The notes under the pieces were generated by a model that did no database searches, was not told the DNA's origin, and saw nothing but the letters and a program-made list of their open reading frames with translations. Position numbers and translations under genes: made by a program. Positions 8,493-19,655 of a DNA stretch of 46,117 nucleotides are shown here, one piece after another (positions within the stretch are counted from its first letter, which is position 1; each line of letters opens with the position of its first letter). Location of the stretch: contig NZ_SDZL01000020.1 in NCBI RefSeq assembly GCF_004210735.1, positions 1 to 46,117 on the forward strand, read 5' to 3'. This stretch comes from Brevundimonas sp. Lineage in GTDB: Bacteria > Pseudomonadota > Alphaproteobacteria > Caulobacterales > Caulobacteraceae.

Positions 8493-10379
8493 ATGAGTTC
8501 CTCCCCCGACTTCACCTTCGACGTCGTCATTATCGGCGGCGGGCACGCCGGTTGTGAGGCGGCCGCCGCCTCGGCGCGGGCCGGTGCGCGCACCGTGCTG
8601 CTGACCCAGAAGCTGGAAACTGTCGGCGAGATGTCGTGCAACCCGGCCATCGGCGGTCTGGGCAAGGGTCATCTGGTGCGCGAGATCGACGCCCTGGACG
8701 GCGTCATGGGCCGGCTGGCCGATGTGTCCGGCATCCAGTTTCGCCTGCTGAACCGCTCCAAGGGCGCGGCCGTGCGCGGTCCGCGTAGCCAGATCGATCG
8801 CCGCCTGTACCGCGAGGCGATGCAGGCCGAGCTGGCTCAAACCCCGAACCTGAGGCTGATGGCGGGCACGGCCGAGGGCCTGATTCTGAGCGGCGACCGG
8901 GTGGTCGGTGTCACGACCGGCGCGGGCGAAACGATCCGTGCCGGCGCCGTCGTCCTGACGACCGGCACCTTCCTGAACGGGGTGATCCACCGCGGCGACC
9001 TGCGCATTCCGGCCGGGCGCTATGGCGAGGATCCGTCCACCGGTCTGGCCGCCGATCTGCACGGCGCCGATCTGATGATGGGACGGCTGAAGACCGGCAC
9101 GCCCGCGCGACTGGACGGCCGCACCATCGCCTGGGACCGGCTGGAAATGCAGGCGGCGGACGACGAACCCGTGCCGTTCAGCTTCCTGACCGACCGGATC
9201 ACCGTGCCCCAGATCGCCTGCGGCATCACCCATACGACCGAAGAAACCCACCGCATCATCGCCGACAATCTGGGCGAAAGCGCCGTCTATGGCGGGCATC
9301 TGTCGGGGCGGGGACCGCGCTATTGCCCCTCGATTGAGGACAAGGTGGTCCGCTTCGCCGACAAGACCAGCCATCAGGTCTTCCTGGAGCCCGAGGGGCT
9401 GGACGACCCGACCGTCTATCCGAACGGCATTTCGACCTCGGTGTCGGACACGACTCAGATGGCCTTCCTGCGGACCATGCCCGGACTGGCGGCGGTTGAG
9501 GTGTTCCGTTTCGGCTACGCCATCGAATACGACTATGTCGATCCGCGCGAACTGACCCCGGCGCTGGAGGTCAAGAAGCGGCCTGGCCTGTATCTGGCGG
9601 GCCAGATCAACGGCACCACGGGCTATGAAGAGGCGGGGGCCCAGGGCCTGATCGCCGGGCTGAACGCCGCGCGCGCCGCCGCCGGTTCCGACCCGATCAT
9701 TCTGGGCCGCGACCAGGCCTATATCGGAGTCATGATCGACGACCTGGTCACGCGCGGTGTGACCGAGCCCTACCGCATGTTCACCAGCCGGGCGGAATAT
9801 CGCCTGACCCTACGCGCCGACAATGCCGATCAGCGGCTGACGGCCATCGGCGGGGCCGCCGGAATCGTTGGGCCTGAAAGGGCCGCCGCTTTTACCGCCA
9901 AGGCCGAAGCTCTGGCGGAAGCGACGCGTGTTTCACGTGAAACCGTCTTCACCCCGAAGGAAGCAGGGGCTTTGGGCGTCACCGTAAACGCCGACGGACA
10001 ACGTCGCTCGATGCGGGACCTGTTGGCCTATCCCGGTGTTGATCTGACGACGTTTGAAGCTGTCTGCCCCGCCATCGGCGGCTGGAACGCCGCAGTGCGT
10101 GAACAGGTCGAGATCGACGCGGGCTACGCTGGCTATCTGGATCGCCAGACGGCCGAGGCCGAGGCCCTGCGTCGGGAAGAGGGGTTGGGCCTGCCCGCCG
10201 ACCTCGACTACGCCACCATCGGCAGCCTGTCGAATGAGGTGAAGGAGAAGCTGGTCCTGATCCGCCCGCGCACCCTGGGCCAGGCCGGCCGGATCGAGGG
10301 CATGACCCCCGGCGCCTTGACCGCCCTGCTGGCCCACGTGAAGCGCACCGTGGAACAGGTTCAGGCGGTCGTCGCGTGA
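8493..10379 (+). CDS. mnmG: tRNA uridine-5-carboxymethylaminomethyl enzyme MnmG (GidA)
   Basis: The FAD-dependent partner of MnmE in wobble-uridine modification. I start at 8493 ([12 protein letters not shown]), giving 628 residues. This places the FAD dinucleotide motif [14 protein letters not shown] near residue 12, as in the family. A GTG at 8457 is possible but adds an unconserved stretch right after the parS site. Other conserved parts are [20 protein letters not shown], the GTFLNG motif and [17 protein letters not shown] parS site lies inside the C-terminal third (9929-9944), where it encodes Val-Ser-Arg-Glu-Thr. The stop overlaps the rsmG start. Confidence 0.95.
   Translation: MSSSPDFTFDVVIIGGGHAGCEAAAASARAGARTVLLTQKLETVGEMSCNPAIGGLGKGHLVREIDALDGVMGRLADVSGIQFRLLNRSKGAAVRGPRSQIDRRLYREAMQAELAQTPNLRLMAGTAEGLILSGDRVVGVTTGAGETIRAGAVVLTTGTFLNGVIHRGDLRIPAGRYGEDPSTGLAADLHGADLMMGRLKTGTPARLDGRTIAWDRLEMQAADDEPVPFSFLTDRITVPQIACGITHTTEETHRIIADNLGESAVYGGHLSGRGPRYCPSIEDKVVRFADKTSHQVFLEPEGLDDPTVYPNGISTSVSDTTQMAFLRTMPGLAAVEVFRFGYAIEYDYVDPRELTPALEVKKRPGLYLAGQINGTTGYEEAGAQGLIAGLNAARAAAGSDPIILGRDQAYIGVMIDDLVTRGVTEPYRMFTSRAEYRLTLRADNADQRLTAIGGAAGIVGPERAAAFTAKAEALAEATRVSRETVFTPKEAGALGVTVNADGQRRSMRDLLAYPGVDLTTFEAVCPAIGGWNAAVREQVEIDAGYAGYLDRQTAEAEALRREEGLGLPADLDYATIGSLSNEVKEKLVLIRPRTLGQAGRIEGMTPGALTALLAHVKRTVEQVQAVVA
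9929..9944. other. parS site 3 (inside mnmG)
   Basis: TGTTTCACGTGAAACC holds a perfect GTTTCACGTGAAAC (9930-9943) within the mnmG reading frame. It reads as V-S-R-E-T in the protein. Confidence 0.95.
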
Positions 10380-10999
10380 GTGCCGATCCCGTCGCCGCCT
10401 TCCGCGCCCAGACCCAGGCCACGGACCAACAGATCGCCGATCTGACAGCCTTCCTCGGCCTGCTGACCGAAGCGAATGAGGTGATGAATCTGGTCGGGCC
10501 CGACAGCCTTCCCGACTTCTGGAACCGCCACGCGTGGGACAGCGCCCAGCTGTTAGCGATCCAGCCGGACGCCCTGACCTGGGCCGATCTGGGGGCCGGC
10601 GCCGGCTTTCCCGGCGTGGTGCTGGCCATCATGCTGAAGGGGCGACCCGGCGCACATGTCTGGCTGATCGACAGTCTGGGGAAGCGGTGTCGTTTCCTGC
10701 AGTACATCGTCGATGCGCTGGATCTTCCGGCCACGGTCATCAACGGCCGGGCTGAGGCCCAGAGGATCAAGGTCGATGTCGTCACCGCTCGCGCCGTGGC
10801 GGCGATGGAAAAACTGTTGGGTTATGCACAGCCTTACCTTCAGCGCGGTGCACAAGGCCTGTTTCTGAAGGGAGAGAAAGCCGAAGCTGAGTTGCTAGAG
10901 GCGGCCAAGGTCTGGCAATTTGAAAGCGACCTGATCGTCTCGCGCAGCGACCCGCGCGGACGTATCGTTCATATCCGGAGTCTTCGCCGTGGCCGTTGA
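10376..10999 (+). CDS. rsmG: 16S rRNA (guanine-527-N7) methyltransferase
   Basis: An S-adenosylmethionine-dependent enzyme that methylates G527 of 16S rRNA; loss of the family gives low-level streptomycin resistance. It has 207 residues with a GTG start overlapping the mnmG stop. The SAM-binding glycine loop is [19 protein letters not shown] at about residues 59-77. The upstream NRHAWDSAQ segment is typical of GidB proteins. The end overlaps parA by 11 bases, so rsmG-parA-parB are probably transcribed together. Confidence 0.94.
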   Translation: MSADPVAAFRAQTQATDQQIADLTAFLGLLTEANEVMNLVGPDSLPDFWNRHAWDSAQLLAIQPDALTWADLGAGAGFPGVVLAIMLKGRPGAHVWLIDSLGKRCRFLQYIVDALDLPATVINGRAEAQRIKVDVVTARAVAAMEKLLGYAQPYLQRGAQGLFLKGEKAEAELLEAAKVWQFESDLIVSRSDPRGRIVHIRSLRRGR

Positions 11000-11804
11000 G
11001 AAGCAGACTCGCGTACTGGCCGTGTCGAACCAGAAGGGCGGGGTGGGCAAGACCACCACCGCCATCAACCTGGGAACGGCGCTGGCGGCCATCGGTGAAA
11101 AGGTGCTGATCGTCGATCTGGACCCGCAGGGCAATGCCTCCACCGGCCTGGGTGTTCCACGTGAAACGCGTCGGGTGACGATCTATGACGTCATCGTCGA
11201 TGGCCGCCCCGTGGATGACGCCGCCGTTCAGACGGCGGTGCCGGGCCTGTTCATCGTCGCAGCGGACCCGGACATGTCGGGCGTCGAGATCGAACTGAGC
11301 CAGGCGGATCGCCGATCCTATCGCCTGCGCGACGCCTTGGCGAAACAGGGCGGGGATGGCCATACCCGGTACGACTATGTGCTGATCGACTGCCCGCCGT
11401 CGCTGAACCTTTTGACGTTGAACGCCATGGCGGCGGCGGATGCGGTGCTGGTGCCGCTGCAGTGCGAATTCTTTGCGTTGGAGGGGCTGACCCAGCTGAT
11501 GCGGACCATCGACATGGTGCGTCAGAGCCTGAATCCGGCGCTGGAAATCCAGGGTCTGGTCCTGACCATGTACGATCGCCGCAACGCCCTGTCCGGTCAG
11601 GTCGCCAACGATGTGCGCAACCATTTCGGCGACAAGGTCTATGAGAGCGTCATCCCCCGCAATGTTCGGGTGTCCGAGGCGCCGTCGTTTGGCAAGCCGG
11701 CCCTGATCTACGACCTGAAATGCGCCGGCAGTCAGGCCTATCTGCGCCTCGCCCGCGAGGTCGTGGCCCGCGAACGTCAGCGTCGTCAGGCGCTGGCGGC
11801 CTGA
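10989..11804 (+). CDS. parA: Chromosome partitioning ATPase ParA
   Basis: A deviant-Walker ATPase whose gradient on the nucleoid moves the ParB-parS complex to the new pole. It has 271 residues and a GTG start inside the end of rsmG. The P-loop KGGVGKTT is at residues 16-23, with the signature Lys in front, and LDPQGNAS and the later DCPPSLNLLTLNAM segment are conserved. A parS variant lies in the early coding region and encodes Val-Pro-Arg-Glu-Thr. A 23-base gap separates it from parB. Confidence 0.96.
   Translation: MAVEKQTRVLAVSNQKGGVGKTTTAINLGTALAAIGEKVLIVDLDPQGNASTGLGVPRETRRVTIYDVIVDGRPVDDAAVQTAVPGLFIVAADPDMSGVEIELSQADRRSYRLRDALAKQGGDGHTRYDYVLIDCPPSLNLLTLNAMAAADAVLVPLQCEFFALEGLTQLMRTIDMVRQSLNPALEIQGLVLTMYDRRNALSGQVANDVRNHFGDKVYESVIPRNVRVSEAPSFGKPALIYDLKCAGSQAYLRLAREVVARERQRRQALAA
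11153..11168. other. parS site 4, one mismatch (inside parA)
   Basis: TGTTCCACGTGAAACG differs from the parS core by one base (GTTCCACGTGAAAC, 11154-11167). It is within the parA reading frame. The left arm is weakened, so binding may be weaker than at sites 1-3. Confidence 0.8.
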
Positions 11805-11827
11805 AGTAACAGAACGGAATCTGCATC

Positions 11828-12712
11828 GTGTCCGAACGTCAGCGTGGTCTTGGCCGGGGTCTCTCGGCGCTTCTGGGTGAACCCGTCGCCGAGAGCGCGC
11901 CGGTCGACGGCGGCGCTGCGCCTGCGGGCGTGCGCGCCGTGCCGATCGAGAGCCTGAAGCCCAATCCCGACCAACCGCGCCGCCATTTCAGCGCCGAGAC
12001 GCTGGAGGAATTGACCGCTTCGATCCGCGACAAGGGCGTGCTGCAGCCCATTCTGGTGCGGCCCCAACCGGGCGAGGAGGGGGTCTATCAGATCATCGCC
12101 GGCGAGCGCCGCTGGCGTGCGGCCCAGGCCGCCCGGCTCAAGTCGGTGCCGATCATCGAACGGGCCATGGACGACGTCGAGGTGATGGAGGTCGCCATCA
12201 TCGAGAACGTCCAGCGCGCCGACCTGAACCCGGTCGAAGAGGCCATGGCCTATGCCGCCCTGATCTCGCGCTTCGGCCGCACCCAGGACGCGCTGGCCGG
12301 CGTGGTGGGCAAGAGCCGCAGCCACGTCGCCAACACCCTGCGCCTGATGCAGCTGCCGGATTCGGTGCTGGAGCATGTGATGGAGGACCGGCTGTCGGCC
12401 GGCCACGCCCGCGCCCTGATCACCGCCCGCGACCCCGAGGCCCTGGCCCGCGAGGTCCTGGCCAAGGGGCTGAACGTCCGCCAGACCGAGGCCCTGGCCC
12501 GCCGCTCGGCCGAGGGCCCCAGGCCGACCAAGGCCAAACCTGCGCCGTCGGGCGAGGGCGCCGCCGACATCGCCGCCCTGGAACAGGATCTGGCCGATGC
12601 CCTGGGCCTGAAGGTCGCCCTGTCGGACAAGGGCGGCAAGGGCGAACTGACCATCAAATACGCCACCCTGGAACAGCTCGACGACCTGTGCCGCCGCCTG
12701 ATGCGGGGGTGA
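11828..12712 (+). CDS. parB: Chromosome partitioning CTPase ParB
   Basis: A DNA-binding CTPase clamp that loads at parS and spreads. It has 294 residues with a GTG start; the N-terminus RGLGRGLSALLGE is the usual ParA-stimulating patch. The CTP-binding motif GERRWRAAQ sits in the N-terminal domain, IIENVQRADLNPVEEA and the helix-turn-helix part GKSRSHVANTLRLMQLP form the DNA-binding domain. A Pro/Ala linker precedes the C-terminal dimerisation domain (GELTIKYATLEQLDDLCRRL). Confidence 0.96.
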   Translation: MSERQRGLGRGLSALLGEPVAESAPVDGGAAPAGVRAVPIESLKPNPDQPRRHFSAETLEELTASIRDKGVLQPILVRPQPGEEGVYQIIAGERRWRAAQAARLKSVPIIERAMDDVEVMEVAIIENVQRADLNPVEEAMAYAALISRFGRTQDALAGVVGKSRSHVANTLRLMQLPDSVLEHVMEDRLSAGHARALITARDPEALAREVLAKGLNVRQTEALARRSAEGPRPTKAKPAPSGEGAADIAALEQDLADALGLKVALSDKGGKGELTIKYATLEQLDDLCRRLMRG

Positions 12713-12725
12713 GTCCCGGGGCGCG

Positions 12726-13160
12726 CTAGCCTGCAGAGCAGGGGTCAGAGGGCCAAGCCACAGGCGCCTGGTAGAAGGCGGCGCCGGTTCGCTCGTTCAC
12801 GACCAGAGCCCCTGATCGTTCCTGAGCACACACAGCGTAGACAACCACCGGGGCGGGGCTTTCCGTCCAGCCTGCGGCCCTGACGACGCGTTCGGCTGTG
12901 GCCGCATCCTCAGCCAAGGTCATTGCCCGGACCATCTCGGGAATTTGCGAAGTGGGAAGCCTGAAGCTCAGCGTCTGGGCGTTGCTGTCCAGATCGTGGA
13001 TGTCATGCAACGCATAGGCGTCTTGCGGCACGAAAGCGGGAATCCAGCCCCTCTTGATAGCGCCGGCGAGGCGCGCGGTTTCGTAGTCGGCATAGCGCTC
13101 GTCCTTGACTTCCGAACAGGCGGCGACGGCGATGGTGGCCAGGATGGCGATGGCTCTCAT
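12726..13160 (-). CDS. Putative lipoprotein, function unknown
   Basis: A 144-residue protein from the ATG at 13160. Its N-terminus MRAIAILATIAVAAC ends in a lipobox with Cys15, so the mature protein is probably anchored to a membrane, facing the periplasm. The body (YADYETARLAGAIKRGWIP) matches nothing I can name. There are later cysteines near residue 110 and at the end (DPCSAG). The open frame extends 25 codons upstream, but that part is not signal-like. It converges with parB (13 bases apart) and diverges from the next small gene. Confidence 0.6.
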   Translation of the reverse strand: MRAIAILATIAVAACSEVKDERYADYETARLAGAIKRGWIPAFVPQDAYALHDIHDLDSNAQTLSFRLPTSQIPEMVRAMTLAEDAATAERVVRAAGWTESPAPVVVYAVCAQERSGALVVNERTGAAFYQAPVAWPSDPCSAG

Positions 13161-13209
13161 CCCCTCAATCTCGCTCACCGTTCGCGGGTCAGCAATGAGC
13201 CGGGTTCGT

Positions 13210-13217
13210 GCTAGACT
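13210..13217 (+). promoter_or_regulatory. Possible -10 element for the small basic gene
   Basis: GCTAGACT agrees with the Caulobacter housekeeping -10 pattern GCTANAWC at most positions and ends six bases before the ATG at 13224. If used, transcription would start at or near the ATG, giving a leaderless mRNA. I see no strong -35. Confidence 0.35.
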
Positions 13218-13223
13218 GCACTC

Positions 13224-13412
13224 ATGACCGACCAAACCGACAAGACCAGCGCGACCGAAGCTCTGAAACGCGCCCTCGCGGCCAAGAAGGCGGGCGGCGC
13301 CGGCGGCCAGCCGGGAAACCAGAACATCGGCAAGGCGCCCGAAAAGGCCATGCAGCGCCAGGCGGCGGCGATGAACAAGCCCGCCTTCCGCAAGGCGTCG
13401 AAGCGGGGGTGA
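13224..13412 (+). CDS. Small basic protein, function unknown
   Basis: A 62-residue protein rich in Lys, Ala, Gly and Gln and probably unstructured in part. The second half (GGQPGNQNIGKAPEKAMQRQ) is strongly basic. It has no signal peptide or membrane segment. No ribosome site is evident, but a -10-like element lies just upstream, consistent with leaderless translation. It is divergent from the lipoprotein gene, with 63 bases between starts. I do not recognise the family. That it is a gene is inferred from its position and from a codon pattern like its neighbours. Confidence 0.5.
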   Translation: MTDQTDKTSATEALKRALAAKKAGGAGGQPGNQNIGKAPEKAMQRQAAAMNKPAFRKASKRG

Positions 13413-13413
13413 T

Positions 13414-13590
13414 GCATACCCTCCCTCTCTCCCGATGGGAGAGGGTAAGGAGCGCTGCGATTGGCAAGGGTGAGGGGCGAAGGCTCAAGCCGACGCACGC
13501 CGCCACGCCACGGCTTACGCCGAAGGTCCCGTTGGAACCCTCATCCGGCCCTGTGGGCCACCTTCTCCCTTTGGGAGAGGGGCATGGCCT
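13414..13590. repeat. Structured intergenic repeat between convergent genes
   Basis: A block with two terminal hairpins: CTCTCCC-GAT-GGGAGAG near the left end, and at the right end CTTCTCCC followed by GGGAGAGG. Further paired parts lie inside (GGGTGAGGG near 13470 with CCCTCATCC near 13540). This design of facing CCCTCTCCC/GGGAGAGGG arms is common in intergenic repeats of many proteobacteria. It fills the gap between the small basic gene and the 3' end of holA, where it could stop transcription from both sides. Confidence 0.7.
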
Positions 13591-14643
13591 CTAAAGCCCC
13601 ATCCGCCGCGCCCGGGCGGAAATCTCCAGCAGCAGGCGTTCTGCAATCAGCTGTTCGGGCATGCCCGTGGTCTTGGTGGCGACGTCGGCGGTGTTGACGC
13701 TGTCCTGGACCTCATCCAACGCCTCCAGACGCCAGCTGCGGGCCTGACGCAGCATCTCAGCCTCTTGCTTCCAGAACACGCCGGCAGCCTTGGCGGCCTC
13801 TTTGGCGCCCGCGCCGTTCTGCTGCAAGATATTGATCCGGCGCAGTTTCCCCAGGTGGATCGAGGCCATGCGCACGGCCATGACGGCGCTCTCGCCCTCG
13901 GCCAGGGCGCGGCGCAGGCCCGATTGCGCGGGCGCCGCCCGGCCGCCGAACGCCTGAAGCGCGGCGTCGGACAGGGAGGCGTCCGGCTCGACGCCCAGAT
14001 GCTCGTCCAGCTCGGAGATATCGATGGTTCGGCCCGAGCCGGGGCCGATGTACAGGGCCAGCCGCTCGATCTCCTGCCGCATCAGGCCGCGTTCGCGGGG
14101 CAGGCGGGCGACGAACCGGTCCAGGGCGTCGCCGGTCAGGCCGACCTTGTCCGCCGCCAAGGCTTCGCGCGTCATCCGGGCGACGTCGCCGACCTCGTCC
14201 TCGTAAACGGCGATGCCCACGGCGCCGGACGCCTTTTCCGCCGCCTTGCGCAGGGCGGATTCGCGGCCCAAGGCCCCCGCCTCGATCACCAGCATGGCGT
14301 CGGGATTGTAGCCGCCCTCGGCGTGGACGGTCAGGGCGGCGGCCAGCGCCTTGTCCACGGCGGCCTTGGCGTCCGACAGGCGCACGCGCACCAGACGCCG
14401 TCCGCCGATCATGCTGAGCGCCGTCAGCGCCTCTTCCAGCTTGATCCCGTCGCTGTCGATGTCGGCTTCGGTCAGGAAGGTGACGTTGAACGGGTCGTTC
14501 AGGTCGGGCGTGATCGCCTTCGACAGCTGGGTCGCGCGTTCGGACACGCCGGAACGGTCCTTGCCGTGGATGAGCGCGGCGCGGACGTTGGCGTCCGGGG
14601 TCTTCAGGAAGCGGTCGACCTCGGGCCGTTTCGACAGGATCAT
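13591..14643 (-). CDS. holA: DNA polymerase III delta subunit
   Basis: The clamp-loader subunit that opens the beta sliding clamp. The protein has 350 residues (MILSKRPEVDRFLKTP) with the delta-type segments VRAALIHGKDRSGVSE, VTFLTEADIDSD and GGRRLVRVRL. The late part, LRRALAEGESAVMAVRMASIHLGKLRRI, matches the C-terminal helical collar domain. It is the last gene of a minus-strand group DUF3576-leuS-lptE-holA, 18 bases after lptE, an order also known in other alphaproteobacteria. Confidence 0.92.
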   Translation of the reverse strand: MILSKRPEVDRFLKTPDANVRAALIHGKDRSGVSERATQLSKAITPDLNDPFNVTFLTEADIDSDGIKLEEALTALSMIGGRRLVRVRLSDAKAAVDKALAAALTVHAEGGYNPDAMLVIEAGALGRESALRKAAEKASGAVGIAVYEDEVGDVARMTREALAADKVGLTGDALDRFVARLPRERGLMRQEIERLALYIGPGSGRTIDISELDEHLGVEPDASLSDAALQAFGGRAAPAQSGLRRALAEGESAVMAVRMASIHLGKLRRINILQQNGAGAKEAAKAAGVFWKQEAEMLRQARSWRLEALDEVQDSVNTADVATKTTGMPEQLIAERLLLEISARARRMGL

Positions 14644-14661
14644 GGCGTCAGGGCCGCCGCA

Positions 14662-15149
14662 TCAGGGGCGAGCCGCAAGGGTCCGCATCAGGTCCAGCCG
14701 GATCAGGCGCGCCAGCTCGGCGGCGGCGCGCTCCTCGCCATCCTGCTGGGCGGCGATGGCGGCATAGGGCTGGTCGGCCGAGGCGTAGGTGACCGTGGCC
14801 GTCTGGCGCCCAGTAAGGGCCGTCCCGCCCGCCGTCGGTGTCAGGGTCCAGGCGCTGCGCACCGTCAGTTCGTAACGGGTGGCTGTGTCATCGACCCGGC
14901 GACCCAGGGCGCGACGCGACTGCTCGACCTCGGTCGTCAGGCGATAGAGGGGCTGGGCCTGGCGGTTCAGGCCCAAACTGTCCTCCAGCTGTTCGCGCAG
15001 GCGATAGCCCAGCCGGTCATCCGGGGTGCTGACCGCGATCCGCGTCAGGTCGCCCGAGACGCCGCCGTCGCCGTACAGGGGCGTGAAGCCGCAGGCCGAG
15101 GCCAGCAGGCTCGCGCCGCTCAGCGCCAGCACGACCCGCGGCCGACGCA

Positions 15150-15150
<1 letters not shown>
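14662..15150 (-). CDS. lptE: LPS assembly lipoprotein LptE
   Basis: An outer-membrane lipoprotein that plugs the LptD barrel and helps insert lipopolysaccharide. It has 162 residues; the signal MRRPRVVLALSGASLLASAC ends at Cys20, followed by GFTPLYG, the most typical LptE feature. The remaining sequence contains DRLGYRLREQLED and YELTVRSAW-like strands. Its start overlaps the leuS stop (TGATG), so the two are translationally coupled. The leuS-lptE-holA order supports the assignment. Confidence 0.9.
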
Positions 15151-17729
<2,579 letters not shown>

Positions 17730-17805
17730 GGGCGGTCCTTGCGCCCGGCGCGCGGGCCTTGAAGTCAGGGGAGGAGGGGCGGACGCAAGCGCCGCCCCAT
17801 CGGTC

Positions 17806-18258
17806 TTAGCGCGTGCGGGCCAGGTTCAGCTGACGCGCCTTGGTCAGGATGGCGTTTTCCAGATCCGTCTCGGTCTGGGCGGCCACCGGGGCGGCGGTCC
17901 ATTCGCCGGTCTCGGTCTTGACCTGTTTGGCGATCGACACGTTCAGGGCGTCGGCGCGCAGGCGGCTGTCCAGAATGAAAACGGTGGCCTTGAACCGCTC
18001 GTTCGGGGTTTGCGGATTGGCGTACCAGTCATAGTTGATGACGCCGCCCCACGGGTCGGCGTTCAGCAGCGGCATGAAGGCGAGCGTGTCGAGCGAGGCG
18101 CGCCACAGGAAGCTGTTCACGCCGATGCTCTGGGTCTGTGCGGGCGCCTTGGCCTCGCCGCGACCGACGAAGGGCAGGCCGCCGCAACCGGCGAGCATCA
18201 GACCCGAGGCGATCAGGACGATCGCAGCGCCGCCACGGGCAGCCGACTTGGGGGCCAT
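17806..18258 (-). CDS. DUF3576-family lipoprotein
   Basis: A 150-residue protein from the ATG at 18258. The N-terminus has a signal with lipobox LAGC ([12 protein letters not shown]). The conserved mature part ([32 protein letters not shown]) matches the alphaproteobacterial DUF3576 family, which is usually encoded beside leuS. The role is unknown, and the membrane it sits in cannot be told from sequence. A candidate promoter with TTGTCA and TTATAG lies upstream (18338-18367). It probably heads the leuS operon. Confidence 0.82.
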   Translation of the reverse strand: MAPKSAARGGAAIVLIASGLMLAGCGGLPFVGRGEAKAPAQTQSIGVNSFLWRASLDTLAFMPLLNADPWGGVINYDWYANPQTPNERFKATVFILDSRLRADALNVSIAKQVKTETGEWTAAPVAAQTETDLENAILTKARQLNLARTR

Positions 18259-18337
18259 CAAGGATAATCTCCATTCAGGTGGAACGCGGCTGCAACCGTG
18301 CATGGATGACGGCTGCGCGCCAACGCCGCAACAGGCT

Positions 18338-18367
18338 CTATAACACGGCGAAAAGGGGCGATGACAA
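18338..18367 (-). promoter_or_regulatory. Candidate promoter for the DUF3576-leuS group
   Basis: On the minus strand TTGTCA (18367-18362) is followed after 18 bases by TTATAG (18343-18338). Both are close to vegetative -35 and -10 elements, and they lie about 80 bases before the DUF3576 start. Confidence 0.4.
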
Positions 18368-18504
18368 GGCGAAGGCGCCGCTTGATCGACCCTGATGCGG
18401 CCTTCGCGTGTCGGGCGAGCGGCCGGGCGCCCAATTCCCGTGACGCCCGAGCCACAGGAGTCGATGAAGAATCGCTGGAACCGCGACTATACGACCGCGT
18501 TGCG

Positions 18505-18532
18505 TTGACCGGGCGGACTTTGGGTGTCTAAT
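18505..18532 (+). promoter_or_regulatory. Candidate promoter for ntrZ
   Basis: TTGACC (18505-18510), 16 bases, then TCTAAT (18527-18532). This is a good vegetative promoter pattern about 76 bases before the ntrZ start. Confidence 0.45.
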
Positions 18533-18608
18533 CGCAAGGTCCACAGCTTTCGGGCTGGTTCAGGTTGAAGATCGCGGTCGTTTTTAAAGCCGCGGCGAAG
18601 GGTTGGGA

Positions 18609-19010
18609 ATGCGTTTCGGCGCCGTCATCGCTGGAGCTTTGGGCGCGCTGGTCGTCGTCGGCATGGCCGATGTGGCCGCCGCGCAAACCCGCGCGCGTGC
18701 ACCTGCCGTCAACCTGAGCGAAGCCGCCAACGCTTCGCAGCGTACCGGCGCCCAGCCGGCTCCAGCCCGTCGTGGCCTGCGTTTCAACGAAAACGGCCGC
18801 TGGGGCCTGAACCTGAACTTCAGCCAGCCGGTCGGTCGTGAGACTGAACTGGGGGATGTCGAGGCCGGGGCCTATTACCGTCTCAGCCCGCGCCTGCGCG
18901 TCGGCGCCGCCGCCGGCCTGGCCGCGCCTGAAACCGACCCGGCCCGCGCGCCGGAAACGGATCGCCGCACGCAACCCCGTCTGCGGTTGGAATCCATTTT
19001 CAAATTCTGA
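18609..19010 (+). CDS. ntrZ: Periplasmic NtrY regulator NtrZ
   Basis: A 133-residue exported protein. The signal peptide runs through VAAAQT (cleavage near residue 25). The conserved mature core is GRWGLNLNFSQPVGRE followed by DVEAGAYYRLSPRLRVGAAAGL, a short beta-rich motif like the NtrZ family. In Caulobacter, NtrZ acts in the periplasm on the sensor NtrY and limits its phosphatase activity toward NtrX. No ntrY or ntrX is in this window. Position supports it: ntrZ is a few genes past leuS and the DUF3576 gene, and just before cenR, in the same stretch as in Caulobacter. The start at 18609 was chosen over an upstream TTG. Confidence 0.75.
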   Translation: MRFGAVIAGALGALVVVGMADVAAAQTRARAPAVNLSEAANASQRTGAQPAPARRGLRFNENGRWGLNLNFSQPVGRETELGDVEAGAYYRLSPRLRVGAAAGLAAPETDPARAPETDRRTQPRLRLESIFKF

Positions 19011-19028
19011 CTACACAATGATGGCTGG

Positions 19029-19655
19029 TCAGGTCGCGAAGGCGGCCTGGATCGCGCCGACGCCCGCCAGGCCGCATGCGCCCGTGCCGATCAGCGATGG
19101 CGCATTTCCCGCCTCGATCCCCCCCAGGGCATAGACCGGCCGCCGCGCGGCCGCGACCAAGGCCGTAAACCGCGCCATCCCCAGCGCCGGCCGCGCGGCC
19201 GAGGCGCCGCCGGCCGAAAACACGGGCGACAGGACCAAGGCGTCCACCGGCGCATCCGCTTGCGGTCCGCCATGCCAGGCCCCGGTGATCAGCCAGTCCG
19301 GCCGTCGGGCGCGCAGGGCCGCCGCCTGATCCACCGCCCGCTCGGGCAGGTGCGCGCCATCAGCGCCGACCGCTTCCGCCAGATCGGGGTCCAATGCGAT
19401 CAGCAGACGGACGCCCGCCGCCGCCGTCGTTTCGCGCAGCCGCCTCGCCATTTCCCCCGCGTCGGCCGCGCCGAAATGGCGATGGATCACCGCGGCCCCG
19501 GCGGGCAGGCGTCCTGCCGTCTCCCACGGGCGCGGGGTTCGCGCCGGATCGGTCAGGAACAGCAGCGGCGGCAGGCTGACAGCGGGGTTCGCGCGGTCTA
19601 GAGCGACAGCCGTCTCCCACAGAATCTTCGCCTCTGGCGTCAGGGTCATGACCAT
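19029..19655 (-). CDS. thiE: Thiamine phosphate synthase family protein
   Basis: A TIM-barrel protein of 208 residues related to ThiE/TenI, which join the thiazole and pyrimidine halves of thiamine. Seen: LLFLTDPAR near residue 30 (ThiE-type LxLITDxxR), GADGAHLPE in the middle (usual GADGVHLGQ), LSPVFS, and near the end PVYALGGIEAGNAPSLIGTGACGLAGV. The pyrophosphate-binding part is less standard than in classic ThiE, so the substrate could differ. I chose the start at 19655 because GGAGG lies five bases upstream; an ATG at 19649 is also possible. The 5' end overlaps that of yggS. Confidence 0.75.
   Translation of the reverse strand: MVMTLTPEAKILWETAVALDRANPAVSLPPLLFLTDPARTPRPWETAGRLPAGAAVIHRHFGAADAGEMARRLRETTAAAGVRLLIALDPDLAEAVGADGAHLPERAVDQAAALRARRPDWLITGAWHGGPQADAPVDALVLSPVFSAGGASAARPALGMARFTALVAAARRPVYALGGIEAGNAPSLIGTGACGLAGVGAIQAAFAT

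Larger units (their letters stand above)
18259..18608. other. Intergenic region between DUF3576 and ntrZ genes
   Basis: A 350-base gap between divergent genes. I see promoter-like sequences for both (18338-18367 minus, 18505-18532 plus), and a Shine-Dalgarno TGGAG for the DUF3576 gene. The middle (18370-18500) is GC-rich with no structure I can name. Confidence 0.4.

Noticed and set aside
10331..10344. parS-like sequence GGCCCACGTGAAGC inside mnmG
   Set aside because: Four of 14 positions differ from the parS core, including positions in both arms; only the central CACGTG is kept.
18370..18500. Possible small RNA in the DUF3576-ntrZ gap
   Set aside because: No terminator or conserved structure visible; only promoter-like sequences for the flanking genes.
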